64,000 nucleotides of DNA from Sciurus carolinensis (lineage: Eukaryota; Chordata; Mammalia; Rodentia; Sciuridae): assembly GCF_902686445.1 (NCBI RefSeq), contig NC_062232.1:72371440-72435439 (forward strand), in the 5' to 3' direction. Positions 26,088 to 37,613 of this stretch are shown here, one piece after another. Each line of letters opens with the position of its first letter. The stretch's first letter is position 1. A program made the position numbers and the translations under genes. The notes beneath the pieces were generated by a model. It did not search any database and had not been told where the DNA came from. It saw only the letters and a program-made list of their open reading frames with translations.

Positions 26088-27335
26088 TCTTTTTTATTGG
26101 TTCATTTTAGTTATTACATAATATTAGGGTTCTTTTTGAAATAATTATACAACCATGAAATATAATTTGCTTCGATTCAGTCCCCAGTAATTCTCCTTTC
26201 CCTTTTCTCCTCCCTCCCCGTCTTCCCTTTTGTCTACTCTAGTGATCTTTCTTCTATTTATTTAGTTGCTAGTGTATTACAAATATACAAAAAAGTGAAA
26301 TTGTCTGTGATATATTCACATGTATACATAGGAAATTTCGGTCAGATTTACTCCACCATGTCTCCTTCTTCCTGTCCCTCCTTCCTTCCCATCAATCCCC
26401 TTCCTCTACTCCACTGATCTCTCTCTTCCATTTTCATGGACTCTCCCCCTTTTCTTTCTTTTTCACCCTTTTTGTTCTAGCTTCCACACATCAAAGAAAA
26501 TATTTAACATTTGACTATCTGGGTTTGACTTATTTCACTTAGCATGGTATTCTCTAGTTCCATCCATTTACCAATAAATGCCATAATTTAATTCTTCCTT
26601 ATGACTGAGTAAAACTTTTTCTCTATCCATTTATTTGTTGATGGACACCAACAATATATAAGGAACTCAAAAAACACTAAAACACCAAACAATTCAATTA
26701 ATAAATGGGCAAAAGAGCTAAAAGATGCTTCTTGAAAGAAGAAATATATTCAACAAATATATGAAAAACTGTTCGACATCTCTAATAATCAAGAAAATGC
26801 AAATCAAAAGTACATTGAGATTTCATCTCATTCCCATCAGAATGAAATTATAAGAATATAAATAATAGGCTGGGGCCTAGTAGTGCAAACCTGAAATCCC
26901 AGTGGCTTGGGAGACTGAGGCGGGAGGATGGTGAATTCAAAGCCAGACTCAGCAAAAGCAAGGTGCTAAGCAACTCAGTGAGACCCTGTCTCTAAATAAA
27001 ATACAAAATAGGACTGAGAATGTGGATTAGTGGTCAAGTGCCCCTGAGTTCAATCCCCAGTACCAAAACAAACAAACAAAAAAAGAATCCAAATAATAAA
27101 TGTTGGCAAGCACATTGGGGGAAAGGTACATTCATATGTTGTTGGTAGGACTTCAGGTTAATACAACCATTATGGAATACAGTGTGAAGACTCCTCATAA
27201 ACCTAGGAATGGAACCATCAAATGATCTGTCCCAAACCTTGGTATGTATAAAAATCATCTAAAATCAGCATACTATAGGGATGCAGCCACATCAGTGTTT
27301 ACAGCAGTATAATTCACAATGGCCAAACTGTGTAA
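26088..27335 (-). mobile_element. Twin-primed (5'-inverted) L1, older copy
   Basis: 26088-26650 reads as the - strand 3' end of L1 (pyrimidine-rich 3' UTR, then CACTTAGCATGGTATTCTC and CCATTTATTTGTTGATGG). From about 26651 the strand flips and + strand ORF2 sequence runs to CACAATGGCCAAACTGTG at 27335. The outer end of the inverted part and the start of the normal part come from adjoining L1 positions, as twin priming predicts. A SINE at 26868-27083 interrupts it. Confidence 0.8.
26868..27083 (+). mobile_element. B1-ID dimer SINE
   Basis: GCAAACCTGAAATCCCAGTG and GAGGCGGGAGGATGG form the B1 part; GTGGATTAGTGGTCAAGTGC and GTTCAATCCCCAGTACC the ID part; tail (CAAA)n. Flanks AGAATATAAATAATA before and AGAATCCAAATAATAA after are a target-site duplication. 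Confidence 0.92.
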
Positions 27336-27339
27336 CTGA

Positions 27340-30300
27340 TTGATGTAAATCTTACATTTATCAGGCTGTCACCATGTTTAGGTTTAGTATTCAGATCCTG
27401 GTCATCCCTCCAATGAAAATTCAGTTTTCAGAGTCTTTTATTATATTTTGGATGACTTTGGGACATTTTCAGTGTTTCTGGGTCTTCCAGTTGTCCCTGT
27501 TGAAGCTGCCTGGAAGGGCAGAAGCTCTAGGCCACCTATTGTTTTTGTATGAGAGGAAAGAGTCAGAAGCAGTGAATGAATCATTGCTTTGAACTGTCAT
27601 AGACAGCAGATACCCTCCTTATGAATTTCTGGTGTGAAGGTGCTGAGGAAACTGTCCATTTTGGGTGGCCCCTGTTAAGAGGAACAATTCTGTGTTTGTC
27701 ATGGAATTTATTGGTTCAATAGCCTTGGATTCAAATGCCAGCTGCCCAGGCATAGAAGAGATATAGTCACAAGAGAATAAGCTTTTAATTGGGCTCTCCT
27801 ACTTACAACTTCACTTTTGTTTTTCTTGAAGTAGCTTTTTCACAATAAATCCTTTTAATGTTTAAACCTATATAGTAAACATGTAGAGCCTGTTTGTGGC
27901 CAGTCTCTTTCCCACCAGGAATTTGGTTGCTCCACCTAGTCCCACTTTCTCTATATTTTGTGTTTGTTTGTATTATTTCCAATTCTCTCATCACTCTGTT
28001 CAGAAAACTGAGGAAACATTGCACAGGTATGTGACACAAAGGATGGAGATGTCCCTGGCTGGGTACATGTCATGGGATTTCTCCCTGCCTGTCAGTGATG
28101 GAAAGCACTTTCAGGACTGTGTGCTTATGATAGCAAGATCTTTGCTGACCATGTCCAACATCTTTTCCAGTGTTTCTGAGAATGGCAAGGGGATTTCTAG
28201 CCCAAAGACTAATAATCTTTCCAGGTGTGAGCAATTATTCTGGCAGAATCTCTCTTGTTGGTTCTACCCAGCCAACATAATATGTTTCAGTGTGCAAAGG
28301 AATTTCACATTCTTAGAGACAAAGGGTCTTTGTAGATGAGGCTGTTTCTTATTGTAGGGAACCCTTGCTGTCACAAATTGGTTACTCCAATATATTGAAG
28401 TACATGAGGAGAGTATCAGGCACTGCCAGGAAAGATAGCATTTCCCTGCTCTCAGGGTAACAGGGTTCTTAATTGATATTTCTTGACAATGGTACTCTCA
28501 TAACCTAAAGTTATATTAGAGTAACTACTATTTGACCCAGAAGAGGAATTAACTATTTGGATTTGCTTTCTTTTACTGGTTTTGGGGTAGCTTACTCCTG
28601 TTGGGTGCTGAGGAATTTCGCATATAAGATACCCAGCTGTTGTGTTATTTCTTTAGTCCTGTAGTCTCAAAGCACTTCACTTTTCTCTTAATATATTTTA
28701 ACATTTTCTTTGAGTTGACTTTGTATCATTTCCAGGGTTTCTATTTGTACTTAGTGGAGTGGAGCAGGAAAAATAAATGCACCATTCATCTGGATTGGAA
28801 GCACCATCTTCTGATATTTAGTATCTCTGTAACATAATGTATATGCATACCTCTATTAAAAAAAAAAAGGCTGGAATTTTTTTACCTTTCATTTTTTAAA
28901 AATTTAATATCAAGGCTGTATATTATAAATGGTAAATGTATCTATTGTCACATATTGTGATTAATAATATATTTGCATTATATTCTATCATATGTACAGA
29001 ATTTTTATTCTTTCCTTGTTTTTCATATTTCTTTCTCTCATTTTTGCTTTTAAAATATAGATTGAAATTTTGGGTTAGTGTTCTCAGTTTATATTTCCCC
29101 TTATACTGATTTTATACTTCTATCCTCTAATCCTTTCTTTAAGTGGTTACTGATGAAATTTACCATATATACCATGATTACCATGTAAAATAATATTTTT
29201 CCCTGTTTTTTCTGGAAATTAAAAAATATGTAAATATTTTACTTTAGTTTATACCAGAATTTTATTCCACTCAATCTTCCAATTATATACCATTATTATT
29301 GCATTATTATAGAAATTTTTTTTTCTATATACAGTTATTTCTTCTGTGTGTCTGTGGCTAAATATTTGTTGGTAGGCCTGGCATTGTTATTGGCTATTGG
29401 GATGAGAATTTGGAGATATGATCTTGATAAAAGTGGATGAGAATAAGGATAAACAGTGACATTCCAGTCATTTGTTTCTGTTTATTGGTGCATATAGGAA
29501 TGGCAATATTATGATAATAAAGACCACATCTTCAATTATTCCTTTCCAGTATTGTGCATGTTCATACTTTGGTCAACACTAACCCATAAGAATACAGGCA
29601 GAGAGATTCTGAGAAATGCACTATTTCTGCATAATTAAATTGACACAAATGTAATCCAGCACACATTATATTTTATGTCTACTTATTCTGAGGTTTTTTG
29701 GAGAGAAGGGGGTGAGAAGAGAGGATGAATTTTTCTTTCTTTCTTATGAGGGAAACAGTGCAATTCTCATTATATTTCATGAGTTTTTTAGTTGTTTTAA
29801 AGCTGGAGTTCCTTTAGTTTACCATAGTGCCAAAAAGGACTGCCATCTGATAATCTTTTTGTTTTCTGTCTCCTCAGAACTTTTATTGTAAAAATTACGT
29901 ATTTTTTGAAATTAGATTCAATATTTTCTTGAGTAGAAGCATATTTGGAACAATGAAATAATATTTCACTTTAATTGATTTTTAGCTTAAAATGGATAAT
30001 ATATTAGTCTTTGAATAAATATAACACTCCCCAGATTCCAAGTTTTTATATTTTACCAGTATAAGTATTCAGAGTGGCTACATATTGTACCTTCTAGGAT
30101 CATTAATGCTTGATATCCTCAGGGAAAGGATAAGAAGATCCTTAGGTATATTTAACAGCAGGTGAAATTCACCAATGAATGACACTTTGTTGTTTTGGGA
30201 AAATGGTTATAGAGTTTTCAACACAAAATTTGGGGAAACTTGATTATATATTACATTAGGAGATGAAATGAAGTGTCATGTCTACTTTATCTTTTGCAAA

Positions 30301-31860
30301 GAGATAAGAATAAAGTGCTCCCCCAAATTGCTAACAGTATTTGGCTGCCTCAAATTTGTTTCAACAGCTGACTCACGCCCTCTGGAAATTATTAGAGGAT
30401 TAAGTTATTCTTTTCCCTGGATTAAGAGGGAGGCTTAAATTTTCACTTATCAGGTCTGCCACAATGATGTCATGTAGTGCCTTTTCCATTTAATTTGTAA
30501 CATTGTAAAGAGTACTTCTTCTGTATTGCTTTGTTTATTCTTGTAGACCTTTCTAGAATTTTCAAACTAAATTTGAGTGCTAGAAAGAATTACCACAGTT
30601 CTAAAATGTGCCCTTAAAATTTAAAACCAGTCAATTTAAATAACTTTATAAAATATACATCAGAGACATTTAGCATCCATGTTTTCTTTAAATAAAATCT
30701 GGATGCAGGATTTGTTTTTGTTTCTAATGAATTTATTATTGAAATTTCACCTCACATCTGATGGTAACAAAAGTATCTGCAGTACTGACTATAGGAAAAT
30801 ATGAAAATAGAACATGTTCTTTAGACCTGCTACCCTTTCCTGACTATCTGGCATTTTTCACCTATATTTTCCCTGAAGCATCTTCACAGGAATATTCTTT
30901 AAGGAAAATATATCAAACTCATTATCTTTGGGAAATTATATCTCCTCTTTCCATATTCAGTGTTTTGTGGTAATTGTGTTACTTTAGGTGACACATTTGC
31001 ATTTTTAAAAATATGTAATTTTGTTTTATTTCATTTCAGTAATTTTGTTGTAAAAATTTTATATTTTGTAAAATTACATACAATATTTTACTTGAGTAGG
31101 AAAATATATGGAGCAATGACAGTTTGACTTTAAATGATTTTAGTTTAAAATGATTAATATAATACCCTTCGAATCAATCTAATACTCTCCAGAGGCCATG
31201 TTTTTATTATGTTTTAAAAATATAAGTCCTTGGAGTTTAATTAAAACACAAATGTTACTAGTGATGGGAAAATTAAGCACCATGAAAACAGATTTACTCT
31301 TTTGGAGGCATTATACATATTCCATGTATGAATTTTATTTGTCTTTAATGTCACAATATGTTATTTGTTTATCTAATTTTCAAATGTTGTTAACTTTCCT
31401 TTTGAGAACATTTTGTCTTTGATACAACACATAGTAATAAACATATTTTTGAAAGAATGAACTTTTATATTTAAGAGAAAAATTTTATGCATGTCTAATA
31501 TATGTATATGTGTATTATGTGTAGATGCATATATACATGCATATAATTCAGTTATGAGTATGTGCCTCTACAGTTATGCACATTGTAAAAAAATTAAAGA
31601 ATTTAATAAATTCCAAAACTGCTTTGTCTTTTGATAATGGCTTCAAAATGTTTTTGCCTTTACTAAAATGTTTAATAGAAAAATGTGCTGAATTATTTCA
31701 ACAATTTTTGTAACTTTCATGAATTAAAGGATAACTAATGAATCCATATCGATCCAAAGAAGAAAAGTTGATCATTAGCTCTATTTATTGTATTTTTTAT
31801 TTTGAGCAATCTTCTGCCATTTAAAGAAATTAATGGTCAGTCTTTGCAGATTATAAGATA
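27340..31860. other. No gene recognised; contains one local duplication
   Basis: 27.4-28.8 kb has higher GC and an AATAAA near 27844. The longest frame is 147 codons at 27896-28339 on the + strand, with no signal peptide, domain or motif I recognise. From 28.9 to 31.9 kb the DNA is AT-rich. Two related blocks of about 200 bp lie at 29885-30090 and 31045-31235. Confidence 0.4.
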
Positions 31861-31861
31861 T

Positions 31862-31965
31862 AATATATGGGAAACCCCAAAGATTTCACTAAGACCCATT
31901 AGAACTAGTAAATGAATTAATCAACATTATAGGATACAAAAATCAACCTACAAAAATCAATAGCA
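31862..31965 (+). repeat. Old L1 ORF2 fragment
   Basis: AAAGATTTCACTAAGACCC to CAACCTACAAAAATCAATAG follows the reverse-transcriptase thumb region of old mammalian L1 (normally ...GGATACAAAATCAA...). Confidence 0.6.
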
Positions 31966-32309
31966 AGGGTTTGGAAGATGATGAATTAGAGGAAGAGTGG
32001 ACTTTGAGGGCCCCAGATTTAAGTAGCAGGAGCATCTTTTCTCAGCAGAGTACCTGAGGGAATTCATTGAAATTTAGCATTGGAAAGTAAAATAATCATA
32101 GAGACACAGAAATCCAGAAGATTTGAATATACAGCAAGAAATAATGTTAGAGATGTACCAGCTATTTTGGCAGCAATCGAAACATTAATGAAGAGGTAAC
32201 ACAGGAAGAAAGAAAAAAAAGCACTGCAAATAAATTTAGCATGAGAGAACTTGTGAAACAGGCTGACCCAGAGACAGTGTGACTAGCTGATGATTAAAAA
32301 GTGCTTCAG

Positions 32310-32612
32310 GGGTGAATGGGGTGTGGCATGACTGTAATCCCAGTGATTCGGGAAGTTGAGGCAGGAGGATTGAAATTTCAAAGCCAGTCTCAGCAATTTA
32401 GCAAAATCCTCAAAATAAAAATAATTGAATAATTTAAACGGGCTGCGGATGTGGCTTAGTATTTAAGCACCCCTAGGTCCAATCCCGGTACCCAAAAGAA
32501 AAAAAAAAAGAAAGAAGAGTAAAGAGAAAAAGAAGAAGGAGGAGGGGTAAGGGGGAAGAGGAGGAGGAGGAGGAGGAGGAGGAGGAGGAGGAAGAGAAGA
32601 AAGGAAAGAAAG
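32310..32612 (+). mobile_element. B1-ID dimer SINE with expanded GGA tail
   Basis: B1-like GACTGTAATCCCAGTGATTC and ID-like GGATGTGGCTTAGTATTTAAG parts are followed by an A-rich tail that has become a purine microsatellite, with (GGA)n at about 32556-32592. AAGTGCTTCAG before the element and AAGTGTTTCCA after the tract are likely duplicated target sites, so the whole purine run is SINE tail. Confidence 0.8.
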
Positions 32613-33522
32613 AGAAGTGTTTCCAAATTATTAGCTGGTGAGCAGAGTTGAGGCAGGAGGCATTTGAAAGTGGTCCCTTGGCAACTTTCAATGGCAGGAG
32701 CTCAGGAGTTCATAAAACGTGTTACCAGACTGTCCCAGCAAACACCTGCCATGGAGGTTCAGTGCAACCGAAAGAGACACAGGAGGGATTGTGCCTAGGG
32801 TCATCCAGGATGGGGATACTGAAGGGAGAGAGGCTTAGCTTTCTCTTTGTTTCTGGTGGCTTATGTAACCACCTGGCAAGAGGCCAGAAACTGATCAAGT
32901 TGGAAAGTCTGCATTCTAGGTTTGATCCTGGGAATTCTATACCCATGGTGGTGGAATATCTTCCCACCCTATGAGTAGAATTTTGGGGCGGTACCTGAGA
33001 GACCCAGATATCCCAAACAGATTGACGTTGGCTCAGCAATAGAGATTGTGAATGAAATCTCTCTGGAGTAATATCCCCAACAAAGTTCCTAGTTTGTCCT
33101 ACCTTACATTGTGAAATGGGAAACTGACAGCTACTAGAACCATATTAGGTTCCAGGTTGCACCAGCTACCGGCTTAGTGAGAAACAAAGAGGTTGGATTG
33201 AACAACCCAGCCCTTGATCTAAGGGGATCATAGTCCAAAAATAAATGAAAAAGGACACAACACATAGGCAGTGTACATCAATCTGTGTCAATAGTTTTGA
33301 CAACTTCAGTGGTAAAAATCACTTCATTTTTCATTGATTGTGTGTCTATGTGTGTGTGTACACATGTGTGTGTGCTCTTGCACTGACTGGTTTGAGGATG
33401 TATGTGTGTGTATTATATATATATGTATATATATATAAAATTTAGTTTTATCATTTTTCTTTCATGATTTTTCTATTTAGCTTTGTTTTGACTTTGAAAG
33501 GAAAAAGGGTAAGTTTTTTTTT

Positions 33523-33537
33523 TTTGGTAAGGTTTTT
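33523..33537. repeat. Target-site duplication of L1-B, left copy
   Basis: TTTGGTAAGGTTTTT here and TTTGTTAAGGTTTTT at 39878-39892 differ at one base. It ends in T before the poly(T), as expected for an L1 endonuclease site on this strand. Confidence 0.6.
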
Positions 33538-33599
33538 TTTTTTTTATTTTTATTTTTTTACATTTACATAGGGTAATGATGTTTATTTTATTTTTCCCC

Positions 33600-33640
33600 T
33601 CCCCCCACCCCTCCCACCCCTCTTTTCCCTCTATACAGTC
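33600..33640 (-). other. G-rich purine tract in the L1-B 3' UTR (possible G-quadruplex)
   Basis: The + strand reads CCCTCCCCCCACCCCTCCC and onward, so L1 RNA carries at least four runs of three or more G. G-rich purine tracts are a known conserved trait of mammalian L1 3' UTRs. Confidence 0.7.
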
Positions 33641-33667
33641 CTTCTTTCCTTCATTCTTGCCGCTGTC

Positions 33668-33703
33668 CTTAGCCTAACTCTAAACCTAACCCTAAACCTA
33701 ATG
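33668..33703 (-). repeat. Telomere-like degenerate hexamers in the L1-B 3' UTR
   Basis: The + strand has CCTAACTCTAAACCTAACCC then TAAACCTAA, i.e. TTAGGG/TTTAGG-like hexamers in the L1 sense strand. L1-A and the 55.8 kb copy lack it at the matching place. Confidence 0.8.
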
Positions 33704-33733
33704 CTAGCCCCTCCCACCCCCCATTATATGACC

Positions 33734-36700
33734 TCATCCGCTTATCAGCGAGATCATTCGACCTTTAGTTTTTTGAGATTGGCATATCTCACTTAGCATG
33801 ATATTCTCCAATTTCGACCATTTGCCTACAAATGCCATAATTTTATCATTCTTCATTGCGGAGTAATATTCCATTGTATAAATATGCCACAGTTTCTTTA
33901 TCCATTCATCAACTGAAGGGCATCTAGGTTGGTTCCACAATCTGGCTATGGTGAATTGAGCAGCAATGAACATTGATGTGGCTGTATCTCTGTAGTATGC
34001 TGATTTTAAGTCCTTTGGGTATAGGCCAAGGAGTGGGATAGCTGGGTCAAATGGTGTTTCCATTCCAAGCTTTCTGAGGAATCTCCATACTGCTTTCCAG
34101 AGTGGCTGCACTAATTTGAAACCCCACCAGCAATGTATGAGTGTTCCTTTTTCACCACATCCTCGCCAACACCTATTGTTGCTTGTATTCTTGATAATCG
34201 CCATTCTAATTGGGGTGAGATGAAATCTTAGGGTAGTTTTGATTTGCATTTCCCTTATTACTAGGGATGTTGAACATTTCTTCATATATCTATTGATTAC
34301 TTGTACATCTTCTTCTGTGAAGTGTCTGTTCATTTCCTTAGCCCATTTGTTGATTGGATTATTTGTATTCTTCGTGTAGAGTATTTTGAGTTCTTTATAG
34401 ATTCTGGAAATTAGCGCTCTATCTGAGGTATGGTTGGCAAAGATATTCTCCCACTCTGTAGGCTCTCTCTTCACATTTCTGATAGTTTCCTTTGCTGAGA
34501 GAAAGCTTTTAAGTTTGAATCTATCCCAGTTGTTGATTCTTGCTTTTATTTCTTGTGCTATGGGAGTCCTGTTAAGGAAATCTGATCCTGAGCCAACAAG
34601 TTGAAGATTTGGACCTACTTTTTCTTCTATAAGATGCAGGGTCTCTGGTCTGATTCCAAGGTCCTTGATCCATTTTGAGTTGAGTTTTGTGTAGGGTGAG
34701 AGATAGGGGTTTAATTTCATTCTATTGCATATGGTTTTCCAGTTTTCCCAGCACCATTTGTTGAAGAGGCTATCTTTTCTCCATTGCATATTTTTGGAAC
34801 CTTTGTCTAGTATGAGAAAATTGTATTTATTTGGGTTTGTGTCCATGTCCTCTATTCTGTACCATTGATCTACCTGTCTATTTTGGTACCAATACCATGC
34901 CATTTTTGTTACTATTGCTTTGTAGTAGAGTTGAAGATCTGGTATTGCAATACCCCCTGCTTCGCTCTTGATACTGAGGATTGCTTTAGCTATTCTAGGT
35001 TTTTTATTCTTCCAGATGAATTTCATAATTGCTTGCTCTATTTCTGCAAGGTACATCATTGGGATTTTAATTGGAATTGCATTGAATCTGTATAGCACTT
35101 TAGGTAGTATAGCCATTTTGACAATATTAATTCTGCCTATCCAGGAACATGGGAGATCTTTCCATCTTCTAAGGTTTTCTTGAATTTCTTTCTTTAGTGT
35201 TCTGTAGTTCTCATTGTAGAGGTCTTTCACCTCTTTTGTGAGATTGATTCCCAAGTATTTTATTTTTTTCGATGCTATTGTGAATGGGGTAGTTTTCCTA
35301 ATTTCTCTTTCTGAAGATTCATCACTTATGTATAAAAATGCATTGGATTTATGAGCATTGATCTTGTAACCTGCTACTTTACTGAATTCACTTATGAGTT
35401 CTAAAAGTTTTCTGGTGGAATTTCCAGGTTCCTCTAAATATATAATCATGTCATCAGCGAACAGGGATAGTTTGAGTTCTTCTTTTCCTATTCGTATCCC
35501 TTTAATTTCTTTGGTTTGTCTGATTGCTCTGGCTAGAGTCTCAAGGACGATGTTGAATAGAAGCGGTGAAAGAGGGCATCCCTGCCTTGTTCCAGTTTTT
35601 AGGGGGAACGCTTTTAGTTTTTCACCATTTAGAATGATATTAGCCATGGGCTTAGCGTAGATTGCCTTTATAATGTTTAGGAATGTTCCCACTACCCCAA
35701 TTTTTTCTAGTGTTTTGAGCATGAAGGGATGCTGTATTTTATCAAATGCTTTTTCTGCATCTATTGAAATAATCATGTGATTCTTAACTTTAAGTCTGTT
35801 GATATGGTGAATGACATTTATTGATTTCCGAATGTTGAACCAAACTTGCATCCCTGGGATAAAACCCACTTGATCGTGGTGCACTATCTTTTTAATATAT
35901 ATTTGTATGCGATTTGCTAAAATTTTGTTGAGAATTTTTGCATCGATATTCATTAAGGATATTGGTCTGAAATTTTCTTTCCTCGATGTGTCTCTGTCTG
36001 GTTTAGGTATCAGGGTGATATTGGCTTCATAGAACGAGTTTGGTAGGGTTCCCTCCTCTTCTATTTCATGGAATAGTTTGAGAAGTATTGGAATGAGCTC
36101 TTCTTTAAAGGTTTTGTAGAACTCGGCTGAGAACCCATCTGGTCCTGGACTTTTCTTTGTTGGTAGGCTTTTGATGACCTCTTCTATTTCATTGCTTGAA
36201 ATTGGTTTATTTAAGTTGTGTATGTCCTCCTCGTTCAGTTTAGGTAGTTCATATGTCTCTAGAAATTTGTTGATGTCTTCGAGGTTTTCTGTTGTGTTGG
36301 AGTATAGATTTTCGAAATAGCTTCTAATTATGTTTTGTATTTCACTCGTGTCTGTTGTGATGTTTCCTTGTTAATTCCGAATTTTAGTAATTTGAGTTTT
36401 CTCCCTCTTTCTCTTTGTTAGTGTGGCTAAGGGTTTATCAATTTTATTTATTTTTTCAAAGAACCAACTATTTATTTTGTTAATTTTTCCAATTGTTTCT
36501 TTTGTTTCGATTTCGTTGATTTCGGCTCTGATTTTAACTATGTCCTGTCTTCTACTACTTTTGGTATTGGTCTGCTCTTCTTTTTCTAGTGCTTTGAGCT
36601 GTAGTGTTAACTCGTTTATTTGTTGATTTCTACTTCTTTTTTTGAATGCACCCCATGAAATAAATCTTCCTCTAAGTACTGCTTTCATAGTGTCCCAGAG

Positions 36701-37582
36701 ATTTTGATATGATGTGTCTTTGTTCTCGTTTACTTCTAAGAATTTTTTTATTTCCCTCCTGATGTCTTCTGTTATCCATTCATCATATAATAGTGTATTA
36801 TTTAGTCTCCAGGTATTGGAGAAGTTTCTGTTTTTTATTCTGTCATTTATTTCTAATTTCAATCCATTATGATCTGATAGAGTACAAGGTAGTATCTCTA
36901 TCTTCTTGTATTTGCTAACAGTAGCTTTGTGGCATAAAATATGGTCTATTTTAGAGAAGGATCCATGTGCTGCTGAGAAGAAAGTGTATTCGTTCTTTGT
37001 TGGATGGTATATTCTATATATGTCTGTTAAGTCTAACATGCTGATTGTGTTGTTGAGATCTATAGTTTCTTTATTCAATTTTTGTTTGGACGATCTATCC
37101 AGTGGTGAGAGAGGTGTGTTAAAATCGCCTAGTATTATTGTGTTGTGCTCTATTTGATTTCTGGAATTGAGAAGGATTTGTTTGACGTACGTGGATGAGC
37201 CAATGTTCGGGGCATAGATATTTATGATTGTTATGTCTTGCTGATTTATGCTTCCCTTAAGCAGCATGTAATGTCCTTCTTTATCCCTTCTGACTAGTTT
37301 TGGTTTGAAGTCCACATTATCTGAGATGAGGATGGATACTCCAGCTTTTTTGCTGTGTCCGTGTGCATGGTATGTTTTTCCCCATCCTTTCACCTTTAGT
37401 CTATGGGTGTCTCTTTCTATGAGGTGAGTCTCTTGCAGGCAGCATATTGTTGGATTTTTCTTTTTAATCCAATCTGCCAGTCTGTGTCTTTTGATTGATG
37501 AATTCAGTCCATTAACATTCAGGGTTATTATTGTGATATGATTTGTATTCCCAGTCAATTGACTCATATTTGTTTTTGACAT
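33734..37582 (-). pseudogene. L1-B ORF2 (endonuclease and reverse transcriptase), one nonsense codon
   Basis: The frame from ATG 37582 down to 33734 would give about 1282 residues, the family's normal length. I read all codons between the two open parts: the only stop is TAA at 36373-36371 (codon 404), with no frameshift. The endonuclease (about 1-240) keeps the LNVNGL, QETH, IYAPN, GDFN, KIDHI and SDHN motifs. The reverse transcriptase keeps [14 protein letters not shown] and FADD. The cysteine motif [14 protein letters not shown] is near the C terminus. The product nicks target DNA and copies L1 RNA in the RNP. The stop would leave an endonuclease-only protein. Confidence 0.93.
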
Positions 37583-37613
37583 GATTTGGTTTCTCCTTTA
37601 TTTGGCTATTCCT

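Larger units (their letters stand above)
31970..33537 (+). mobile_element. Old L1, 5' UTR part (left segment)
   Basis: It begins GGAAGATGATGAATTAGAGG, resembling the first bases of mammalian L1 5' UTRs. It runs on as GC-moderate non-coding sequence until the L1-B insertion. Pyrimidine-rich UTR-like sequence, an ORF1 remnant and 3' L1 sequence resume from 39893, so I infer one old L1 spanning 31970 to about 43600. A SINE and a (TG)n/(TA)n tract (33344-33438) lie in it. Confidence 0.5.

Noticed and set aside
27896..28339. 147-codon + strand open frame
   Set aside because: No recognisable domain, signal or neighbour; composition fits chance in a GC-richer stretch. A protein search would settle it.
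32473..32691. Frame encoding a poly-serine run
   Set aside because: It translates the GGA purine tract of a SINE tail in reverse.
34865..35660. Several + strand frames of 70-90 codons
   Set aside because: All are complements of the L1-B ORF2 reading frame.
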